5,319 nucleotides of DNA from JAEZKC01 sp046538945 (lineage in GTDB: Bacteria; Fibrobacterota; Chitinivibrionia; Chitinivibrionales; Chitinispirillaceae), in the NCBI GenBank assembly GCA_046538945.1, contig JBKHHW010000204.1, positions 1 through 5,319 on the forward strand, written 5' to 3'. A program made the position numbers and the translations under genes. Positions 1 through 5,046 of the stretch are shown here, piece by piece. Within the stretch, counting starts at the first letter, position 1, and each line of letters begins with the position of its first letter. The notes beneath the pieces are model-generated. The model ran no database searches. It had not been told where the DNA came from and saw only the letters and a list, made by a program, of their open reading frames with translations.

Positions 1-911
1 TGGCAGATAACGGAGAGCCGTATTTCGGGAAGATGAATAAGTGTGAAGCAATGCCTGTCGGTGCATTTCTTGATAAGATGGATTCGCAGCTGATAAAGCT
101 CGGGAGAGAGCAGAAGATAAAGCCGGATGATTATCTTCTTGCGGGAAAGTTTAAGGAGATTCCCTTTGAAGCGGAAGTTTACCTGAAGTACTTCGAGCGG
201 TTCCCGGTCATTCCGGCTATTGCCGACTCGGGGTCAGTAATCAGTGCGATTTCCGATGACTGGAAGATGGTGACTCAGGTCACCTACTGGATTCGTCAGA
301 AGAACAAACAGTTCGTGAGTCTTTCCCTTCCGGACACTTGTGATATATGGAGTGTGCATGTTGATGGAAAGGAACGTACTCCGTTTGTGGATGACAGCGG
401 CGGGATCCGCATTCTGCTTCCTCAGAACATGTCGGGAGGAACGGATCCCGACGTTCAGGAGCTGAAGCTGGTGTATTTTCAGGTTCTGAATAAAGAGCTC
501 AGAGAAATCGGGTTAGGTGCTCCGGTTCCTGACGTTCCGGTTAATTCTCTTTCGTGGCTGATCTACTACCCTGAGGATTGGCATCTGAGGGCTGGGGGAG
601 ATTTCATCACCAGAAAAGGGAGGATTGTCAGCAGGCCGGTTCAGCTGGGTAGAAGTGAAAGCGAGGGCAGGTATACAAGACTTCAGAAGGTAAACGGAGT
701 CAGGCAGGCTGTCGGAGGAGAGACGGGTCTGGTTTTAGCGGATTCGCCCCGGCATGTTTTCGGCCGACGCATTCTTGTGGTGGATGAGGAGCCGGTGATT
801 GTGCTCAGGATCGGTAGTGGAAGGGGGGTGTATGTGTTGTGGGGAGGGTTGTTTTTGGGGATTGTGGGTTTGGTGGTGATTTTGGTGATAAGGGGGCGAG
901 CGCGGGGGTGA
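1..911 (+). CDS. C-terminal part of a membrane-anchored, beta-rich envelope protein (5' end outside window)
   Basis: The frame is open from the first complete codon (position 3) with no stop upstream of the first ATG at 33, so the gene most likely starts before the window. The visible part is about 303 residues. Numbering from the ATG at 33, residues about 85-150 carry a pattern I associate with large bacterial envelope proteins: QKNKQF, then LPDTCDIWSVHVDGK, then a DGG..ILLPQ stretch and a VQELKLVYFQ strand. This is followed by DVPVNSLSWLIYYPEDW. I know the pattern (LPxGAxLWSVxVDGxxVxP) from conserved hypothetical proteins and have no functional name for it. The last ~27 residues form one hydrophobic helix (VYVLWGGLFLGIVGLVVILVI) ending in RGRARG. 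That implies an extracytoplasmic body with a cytoplasmic basic tail, which would need an export signal in the missing N-terminus. A start at 33 is possible but less likely because the protein would then lack an export signal. The 3' end is extremely C-poor. Function unknown. Confidence 0.75.
   Translation, partial: ADNGEPYFGKMNKCEAMPVGAFLDKMDSQLIKLGREQKIKPDDYLLAGKFKEIPFEAEVYLKYFERFPVIPAIADSGSVISAISDDWKMVTQVTYWIRQKNKQFVSLSLPDTCDIWSVHVDGKERTPFVDDSGGIRILLPQNMSGGTDPDVQELKLVYFQVLNKELREIGLGAPVPDVPVNSLSWLIYYPEDWHLRAGGDFITRKGRIVSRPVQLGRSESEGRYTRLQKVNGVRQAVGGETGLVLADSPRHVFGRRILVVDEEPVIVLRIGSGRGVYVLWGGLFLGIVGLVVILVIRGRARG
813..908 (+). other. C-free, G-run-rich tract at the 3' end of the envelope-protein gene
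   Basis: Positions 813-896 contain no C on the plus strand (84 consecutive bases). G runs lie at 823-828 (6), 841-844 (4), 846-848 (3), 857-860 (4), 866-868 (3), 892-896 (5) and 904-908 (5). The four runs between 841 and 868 are separated by 1, 8 and 5 bases, close to the usual G-quadruplex pattern on the plus strand, that is, also in the mRNA. The tract encodes the C-terminal membrane helix; Val, Leu, Gly, Ile and Phe all use codons lacking C although C-containing synonyms exist. The composition is seen directly; any quadruplex function is inference. Confidence 0.5.
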
Positions 912-924
912 GCGGAGGGTTCTG

Positions 925-968
925 CCCCGGAGGTGAACCATTAATACGGTACTGCCTCACCTATGGGG
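925..968. repeat. Left REP-like hairpin (imperfect inverted repeat) upstream of the RAYT gene
   Basis: The arm ccccggaggtga (925-936) pairs with tcacctatgggg (957-968) across a 20-nt loop. Ten of 12 positions pair canonically, with one G-T and one G-A opposition. The left arm is identical to positions 2220-2231, and the right arm matches 2252-2263 at 10 of 12 positions. The loop length of 20 is also identical, while loop and flanking sequences differ. The element sits 13 bp after the stop of the preceding gene and 62 bp before the transposase start. A GGAG tetranucleotide lies 5' at 914-917. Candidate recognition element for the transposase; a terminator for the upstream gene is an alternative, since a short T-rich stretch (973-982) follows. 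Confidence 0.55.
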
Positions 969-1030
969 GGGCTTGGTTTTTGCTTACCTTATCCGGTCCG
1001 TACCACATACATAATCGACGGGGGTTTTCC

Positions 1031-2005
1031 ATGTGCACCAAGCCGCGTATCATCGTTCCCGACGTCTACTATCAGGTCACGTCTAAGGGCGTTTCCGGTG
1101 AAAAAATCTTTTCTGACAACGAAATGAAGAGGTTCTTTCTTAAAGAGTTGTCGAAAACGCTGGAAAAGTACGCCTATGACTGTTGCTGTTGGTCGCTTAT
1201 GGACGATCACTATCATCTGGTTGTCAAATCCAGTGAATATTTCATATCCAAATTCATGCAGAGGCTTAATTCTGTATGCGCCAAGAAATACAACCGCATA
1301 AACGGGCGTGAGGGGGTTGTTTTTTTCCGCAGATATGCTTCTTTGATCAGCGATGAAACCGAACTTAAGAAACTCATTCGTTATGTGCATCTCAACCCCG
1401 TTCGCTGCGGGGACTGTACTCTGGAGCAACTGGATCGCTATGAGTGGTGCGGACATAAAGATGTGATAACTGAGAACAATGATGGAGTTCTGAACAGAAA
1501 ATCACTTCTGAACCAGTTTGTGGGATCTGATCCGGTAAAAGCGTATAAAAACTATATTGCAGAATCTGATTATGAGAATGATGAGGCGATTGGTATTGTC
1601 AGAAATGCAAATAAGGGGAAACTGAATTTCTCGAAACCGGAATGTTGGGTACTGGGAAATGAAGAATTCATCAGAATGATTCTTCATAAAGACAGTTGCA
1701 GGAAGGCACGGATCGCCCGGCATATGGTAGAAGGTATTACGCTCGAACAGATTCATCAGGAGTTACGAGTGATCTGTCTCTGTTATGAAGAAAAGGAACT
1801 GTTTCTGCAGGGTCGTAAAAATCAGAAGTCAACTGCTCGTGAGTTGTTTGCCTATTTGGGAGTATGCTGCTATGATTTTCGTAATACTGAAGCGGCCGAA
1901 TATCTGAAGATCACCGCTTCGGCTGTTTCCAGAATGGTTTCAAGGTACAGCGGGATTTCGGAAGGGGATTACCTGGAAAAATTAGTATGCGGTAATTCAT
2001 CGTAA
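1031..2005 (+). CDS. REP-associated Y1/HUH tyrosine transposase (RAYT, TnpA_REP-like) with C-terminal HTH
   Basis: A 324-aa protein of the Y1_Tnp superfamily (IS200/IS605 TnpA-related). These enzymes nick and rejoin single-stranded DNA through a transient 5'-phosphotyrosine link and recognise hairpins. The N-terminus KPRIIVPDVYYQVTSKG is the classic RAYT opening. The HUH motif is H60-Y61-H62 in LMDDHYHLVVK; the residue before H60 is Asp where Asn is usual. The probable nucleophile is Y118 in RYVHLNPVR, followed by the YEWCGH remnant of the family's YPWSS region (137-142). Residues about 180-324 are an extra domain beyond short ~165-aa RAYTs. Its end (about 267-305, TARELFAYL...TEAAEYLKITASAVSRMV) resembles the DnaA-type helix-turn-helix seen in longer family members. 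The frame is open back to 839, but homology begins at ATG 1031, preceded by a G run (1020-1024) as a weak ribosome binding site. It appears intact and flanked by similar hairpins at 925-968 and 2220-2263. It is most likely a domesticated or REP-mobilising enzyme, but could be an IS200-like element. Confidence 0.93.
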   Translation: MCTKPRIIVPDVYYQVTSKGVSGEKIFSDNEMKRFFLKELSKTLEKYAYDCCCWSLMDDHYHLVVKSSEYFISKFMQRLNSVCAKKYNRINGREGVVFFRRYASLISDETELKKLIRYVHLNPVRCGDCTLEQLDRYEWCGHKDVITENNDGVLNRKSLLNQFVGSDPVKAYKNYIAESDYENDEAIGIVRNANKGKLNFSKPECWVLGNEEFIRMILHKDSCRKARIARHMVEGITLEQIHQELRVICLCYEEKELFLQGRKNQKSTARELFAYLGVCCYDFRNTEAAEYLKITASAVSRMVSRYSGISEGDYLEKLVCGNSS

Positions 2006-2048
2006 TCCCAACCAGTTTCTTAATTATTAGGGATTTCTTTGAGTCACA

Positions 2049-2068
2049 GGCGTTTCAAGCGAAGCGTC
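2049..2068. terminator. Short hairpin 3' of the transposase gene, possible weak terminator
   Basis: Bases 2049-2056 (ggcgtttc) pair with 2061-2068 (gaagcgtc) over a 4-nt loop, giving 8 pairs of which two are G-T wobbles. It starts 44 nt after the transposase stop codon. Only a short interrupted T stretch (2077-2081) follows, about 10 nt further on, so intrinsic termination is uncertain. The rest of 2006-2217 shows no gene. A TATAAG hexamer at 2192-2197 could be a -10 box for the next gene, but I see no good -35 at the proper distance. Confidence 0.25.
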
Positions 2069-2217
2069 CAATGGATTCTTTTATCCGCATAGGAGCTTGA
2101 TGAGTATTTTTAATCATATAGTGTTTGGAGAGGGTTTGATTTTGTGGAAAATGAGAGAGAAATCGGTTCAGTTGGAGAGGCTAAATCTGTGTATAAGGCT
2201 TTGAGAGCAAAAAGGAG

Positions 2218-2265
2218 TTCCCCGGAGGTGACTTTTTGACAGTTCGAAAACTCACCTCCGGGGAA
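2218..2265. repeat. Right REP-like hairpin, 14-bp perfect inverted repeat over the start of the DUF2809 gene
   Basis: The arm ttccccggaggtga (2218-2231) is the exact reverse complement of tcacctccggggaa (2252-2265), separated by 20 nt. It shares its core and loop length with the element at 925-968, so the two bracket the transposase gene. A GGAG tetranucleotide directly precedes it (2214-2217). The left arm contains ggaggtga (2224-2231), a full extended Shine-Dalgarno complement. The loop contains the TTG start codon (2236-2238) of the following gene. In RNA the hairpin would therefore bury the ribosome binding site. REP/IS-end and translational-control readings are both possible and not exclusive. 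Confidence 0.7.
2224..2231 (+). promoter_or_regulatory. Ribosome binding site inside a hairpin arm, deciding a TTG start
   Basis: The sequence ggaggtga is complementary to the conserved 3' tail of 16S rRNA (anti-SD with ...TCACCTCC...). Its GGAGG core ends 7 nt before TTG 2236, an ideal spacing. No ATG or GTG lies in frame between the upstream in-frame stop at 2194-2196 and 2236, so this site supports the TTG start. All eight bases are paired in the 14-bp inverted repeat. Confidence 0.6.
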
Positions 2266-2685
2266 AAGCAAGGCCGGGAGTCGGCTCGAATTTCACCTAA
2301 CCGGCTGCTATTTCTGACCTTACTGTGCCTTTCCGTTATTTCCGGCCTGCTGGTGAGAAAACATGCCTCTCTCTTCCCGGATTGGACCAATCTTGTTCTG
2401 GGAGATATCCTGTGGGCCGCGGCGGTGTTTTTTTTCCTGCGGTTTCTCTTTCCCAAGCTGTCCCTTTTAACCGCCGGAACAAGCGTTCTGCTTTTCTGTT
2501 TCGCAGTGGAGATAAGTCAGCTCTATCAATCAGAATGGATCAACGCTATAAGGAACACCACACTGGGAGGGCTTCTTTTGGGCTTTGGATTTCTCTGGAG
2601 TGACCTGTTTGCCTACACTGTCGGCGTAGTGTTTGGGATGTTTGTAGAAATGACTGCAGAAAGGGTCAGGGTTTTGGGATTTTGA
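2236..2685 (+). CDS. DUF2809-family small integral membrane protein
   Basis: A 149-aa protein that I recognise as DUF2809, whose function is unknown. After a basic ~22-residue N-terminus come about four hydrophobic segments (roughly residues 23-40, 54-72, 76-95 and 110-138). Family signatures visible are LGDILWAAAVFFFLRFLFP (55-73), E92-x-S-Q-L-Y97 followed by W101, and the C-terminal pattern LGGLLLGFGFLWSDLFAYTVG (110-130) with W121, D123 and Y127. The length fits single-domain members. It starts with TTG, supported by a strong ribosome binding site at 2224-2231 that lies in the left arm of a perfect hairpin, with the start codon in the loop; translation could therefore be controlled by RNA folding. 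Its last 20 bases overlap the 3' end of the convergent glutaminyl cyclotransferase gene. It has no obvious functional link to its neighbours. Confidence 0.88.
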   Translation: MTVRKLTSGEKQGRESARISPNRLLFLTLLCLSVISGLLVRKHASLFPDWTNLVLGDILWAAAVFFFLRFLFPKLSLLTAGTSVLLFCFAVEISQLYQSEWINAIRNTTLGGLLLGFGFLWSDLFAYTVGVVFGMFVEMTAERVRVLGF

Positions 2686-3430
2686 CTACGTATATACTTT
2701 TCCAGTTTTTGCCGGTCAGGTACCATACATCTCTGTTTTCACAGTAGGCGACTCCGTTCAGAACATGGTTGGGATCAGGAGGATTCTCCCGATTTACTAA
2801 TTCAGAGCAGTCGATTATTCTGGTCACTTTCCCCTCGGTTGATATTTCTGCTATAAAGTTACGAAACCAGATGTTTGCATAGATTCGGTTATCCACAAAC
2901 TCCAGTTCGTTCAAATTTTTCAGGGGCTTACCGTTGAGTGTGACTGCGACCGTTTTTTCAATACTGAACTGATCGTTTCTGTAATAGAGGGTGTCCGAGC
3001 CGTTGCTCATGATGAAGTGTGAATCATTTGAGGTGAGGCCCCAGCCCTGTCCTGAATATTTGTATACCCCCCCCGGTTTGAGTGAAGGGAATTGGTAGCG
3101 GATGGCCAGCCCGGCTTTCCATGTAAGCTGCACCAGTTCGCCGTTTTTGAAAGCGAGACCTTCCCCGAACAGGTCCGGAACGGGGATAATGGTGAGCACT
3201 TTTCCGCTTTCTGCATCAATTTTTCGAAGCGAGGACTGGCCTACAATGCCGGTGCTTTCGTAGAGGGTGGAGTCTATGCAGACGAGTCCCTGGGTGAAGG
3301 CCTCGGGGTCGTGGGGAATGGTCCGCAGGACGGTGGGCTTCACCGTTTCTGCCTGGCGCACGGGCTGAGCGGAAAGGGACAGTGCGAGAAGTATGATGAA
3401 TGTGGTTGAGAAATATGAATTTTTTTTCAT
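2666..3430 (-). CDS. Exported glutaminyl-peptide cyclotransferase (glutamine cyclotransferase, beta-propeller type)
   Basis: A 254-aa protein of the plant/bacterial glutamine cyclotransferase family (PF05096 type). These enzymes convert N-terminal Gln of peptides and proteins to pyroglutamate with release of ammonia. The start is the ATG at 3430, giving MKKNSYFSTTFIILLALSLSAQP, a clear Sec signal peptide with a likely signal peptidase I site after SLSA (residue 21), so the enzyme should be periplasmic or secreted. Family motifs run in order: HDPEAFTQGL (40-49), LYESTGIVGQSSLRKID (56-72), FGEGL (88-92), LTWKAG (102-107), GQGWGLT (127-133), IMSNGSDTLYY (140-150), LNELEFVDNRIYANIW (173-188), VLNGVAY (223-229) and LTGKNW (238-243). 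Length and motifs indicate a complete, probably active enzyme. The frame continues upstream to 3574, but that would put 48 low-complexity residues before the signal peptide. No strong Shine-Dalgarno precedes the ATG. The gene converges with and overlaps the DUF2809 gene by 20 bp. Confidence 0.94.
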   Translation of the reverse strand: MKKNSYFSTTFIILLALSLSAQPVRQAETVKPTVLRTIPHDPEAFTQGLVCIDSTLYESTGIVGQSSLRKIDAESGKVLTIIPVPDLFGEGLAFKNGELVQLTWKAGLAIRYQFPSLKPGGVYKYSGQGWGLTSNDSHFIMSNGSDTLYYRNDQFSIEKTVAVTLNGKPLKNLNELEFVDNRIYANIWFRNFIAEISTEGKVTRIIDCSELVNRENPPDPNHVLNGVAYCENRDVWYLTGKNWKSIYVVKIPKP

Positions 3431-3693
3431 AGGTATTCTAATCGGTGTTGTTAGTAAGACGAAAAAGAAAATGGAAAAGCTCAATGAAAAATTACTATTT
3501 GGGCAGATGGGGGGAGAACTTGAGGCTGCTGTGGCAGCTCTGTGTTGTAATTGTGGCGAAAAACATACACTCAAAGGCTTGGGGATTCTCGGCCAACGCG
3601 GTTTTATCTCCTATGTTTTGTATGTGCCACAATATTGCTTGTATAACACCTCTATATTTTGCAGCATCATCCCAGAGATGGTGAAGTGTATCC

Positions 3694-3744
3694 TAGCCCT
3701 CTCCCGAATAGCACCCTCAAGAGTGGTTCCCAGGGGAAGGGCTA
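3694..3744. repeat. Imperfect GC-rich inverted repeat, REP/MITE-like
   Basis: The outer arms tagccct (3694-3700) and agggcta (3738-3744) pair perfectly. After a C-A mismatch, 3702-3705 continues pairing with 3733-3736 with one T-G wobble. A smaller, irregular hairpin could form inside around 3713-3727. The left arm with its flank (cctagccctctcccg) resembles the CCCTAGCCCTCTCCC-type dispersed palindromes found between genes in many bacteria; that resemblance is from memory and untested. No T run follows, so it is not a good intrinsic terminator on the plus strand. Confidence 0.4.
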
Positions 3745-3943
3745 AAACCGCATTGTCTCGTTTTCAGAAATACTATATATTGTAAGTAGCCGCAAAAATG
3801 TCAGCTGGAGATCAAATAACATAGATTCAGGGTCAAGCGGAGTACATTGGGTCGAGTTTACTTCACATCAGCGGTTATTCTTTTCCTCAGCAGGTAGTTT
3901 ATTTTGAAGCATTCATTTATGTATCTGCTCTGGTCAAAGAATT

Positions 3944-3948
3944 GGAGG
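3944..3948 (+). promoter_or_regulatory. Ribosome binding site of the lipoprotein gene
   Basis: GGAGG with 7 nt to the ATG at 3956. This is a consensus site that fixes the start and yields an immediately lipobox-bearing signal peptide. Confidence 0.75.
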
Positions 3949-3955
3949 AAAGCAA

Positions 3956-4942
3956 ATGAAAGCAATCTTTTTTATTCTGGTTTTAGTACTCCTAGCGTGT
4001 GATTCTTCAGTTTCAGTTGGACCTCAGAGTAGTGAAGGACAAATCGATTCCATACTGAAGGAAAACAAAACCATTCTGATTGAAATGATCGAGCGCACGG
4101 ACAAGAAATCAACTTGGATTGACTTATTAGCAGAATACCTGTCTGGGAAAAAGCATGGAAACACAAATCCCGTTCATCTGGTTAGAGCTGTGACGCAATT
4201 AGGTCTTCTGAGCTCAGAAAGCTATACCCGCTTCATTGAAGATTCTGTGGTTACCAGAATAATGATCGACTTTCTGAAGATTGCTGATACTTCTGTAAAT
4301 GTGATAGCAGGCTCTAAGATTCTTGAACATTCCAAACCAGATCATATACGATTTTATTCCGATTTGACCAAAAAAAATGTTAACTTCGACAAATTCATCA
4401 AGGGTGAGCATCTTCCTTCTATAGTCAATATGAAAATACTGGGACTTACTAAGCTTTCTGCAGAAGAGAAAAGCAACCTTTTGGAAAAAAGTTTTCTTCC
4501 CGCAGATACAAGGGCTATTTTAGGGGATACAGTTGCTGAAAACTATTTTATCAAACGCTATCTTGAAGAAGTGTCATTCAACTCAAGAGCAGATCTTTCA
4601 GAGCATCTAGGATACATCGGAACACCTAAAACTCTAAAAACACTTGCCGCATCACTTGACACACAAATAACAAAAGCTACTGCCTCCGATTCTGTTTCTG
4701 TACGTTATTATATTCTCAAAGCACTTTCGTACCGTTATGCGGAGAACCCGCTTTTAACGTCGCAACTTGAACGCGAAATGGATTTCCAGTCAAGCCGTGC
4801 TGCGTTTGTAGATGGAAATGTGAGTCAAGATCAAAAAACATATATGCAGTTAGTCTCTCAATGGGTGAATGAAGAATTTGATTTAAAAATCAAACCGGAA
4901 TCTAATTTCCTGGCCAAACGTAAACTTACGGAGTTCAGATAA
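3956..4942 (+). CDS. Lipoprotein of unknown function, helix-rich
   Basis: A 328-aa protein with a short lipoprotein signal peptide: MKAIFFILVLVLLAC, lipobox L-L-A-C with the lipidated cysteine at residue 15. The +2 residue is Asp, which in enterobacterial Lol sorting favours retention in the inner membrane; whether that rule holds in this organism is unknown. The mature part has no motif I recognise. It is mostly charged, amphipathic helix-like sequence, including TPKTLKTLAASLDTQITKA and SVRYYILKALSYRYAENPLL, loosely reminiscent of HEAT-like helical repeats, but no regular repeat can be shown by eye. The start is fixed by a consensus ribosome binding site at 3944-3948. Sampled stretches have about 37% GC against about 50% in the cyclotransferase gene, which may indicate a different history. 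It converges on the protease gene across a 104-bp gap that lacks a convincing terminator. Confidence 0.85.
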   Translation: MKAIFFILVLVLLACDSSVSVGPQSSEGQIDSILKENKTILIEMIERTDKKSTWIDLLAEYLSGKKHGNTNPVHLVRAVTQLGLLSSESYTRFIEDSVVTRIMIDFLKIADTSVNVIAGSKILEHSKPDHIRFYSDLTKKNVNFDKFIKGEHLPSIVNMKILGLTKLSAEEKSNLLEKSFLPADTRAILGDTVAENYFIKRYLEEVSFNSRADLSEHLGYIGTPKTLKTLAASLDTQITKATASDSVSVRYYILKALSYRYAENPLLTSQLEREMDFQSSRAAFVDGNVSQDQKTYMQLVSQWVNEEFDLKIKPESNFLAKRKLTEFR

Positions 4943-5046
4943 GGATTACTGTTGGATATCCATGATTTCTTTTGAATTGGCCATGTAGTTTTGAATGTTT
5001 TTTGTATTCTCAGGTGCATATTACGAGAAAAAAATTCTAGCCTGCC

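Larger units (their letters stand above)
3431..3955. other. 525-bp stretch without a supported gene
   Basis: It lies between the divergent glutaminyl cyclotransferase (minus) and lipoprotein (plus) genes, so it must hold both promoters; I could not pick convincing -35/-10 pairs for either. Open frames exist on the plus strand (3393-3785, overlapping the cyclotransferase start, and 3445-3684), but they lack recognisable motifs and ribosome binding sites. The one structured element is the imperfect inverted repeat at 3694-3744. The stretch could be decayed coding or mobile DNA, but I recognise no protein remnant in any frame I read. Confidence 0.5.

Noticed and set aside
940..1014. Possible 24-codon peptide starting at ATT 940 after the SD-like sequence in the left hairpin
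   Set aside because: ATT is a very rare start and the peptide overlaps the 3' hairpin arm; the SD-like core is better explained as part of the repeat.
839..1030. N-terminal extension of the transposase frame
   Set aside because: The 64 extra residues run through the upstream gene's end and the left hairpin and match nothing in the family; homology begins at ATG 1031 with the typical KPRI opening.
989..1456. 155-aa minus-strand open frame
   Set aside because: Antisense shadow of the transposase gene; the sense frame has clear catalytic motifs.
3431..3574. N-terminal extension of the glutaminyl cyclotransferase to an ATG at 3574
   Set aside because: It would place 48 low-complexity residues ahead of a textbook signal peptide; ATG 3430 is the sensible start.
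3445..3684. Plus-strand open frame of 79 aa
   Set aside because: No ribosome binding site, no family features, and an odd composition rich in Trp and Cys.
3393..3785. Plus-strand open frame of 130 aa in the gene-free stretch
   Set aside because: It overlaps the cyclotransferase signal-peptide region antisense, has no ribosome binding site and shows no recognisable motif.
4953..4962. 10-bp palindrome tggatatcca after the lipoprotein stop
   Set aside because: It has no loop, is short and AT-centred, and is not followed by a T run; chance is sufficient.
5007..5034. Hairpin ttctc/gagaa next to an A run as a terminator between the convergent genes
   Set aside because: The stem is only 5 bp with a 13-nt loop, and no T run follows it on either strand.
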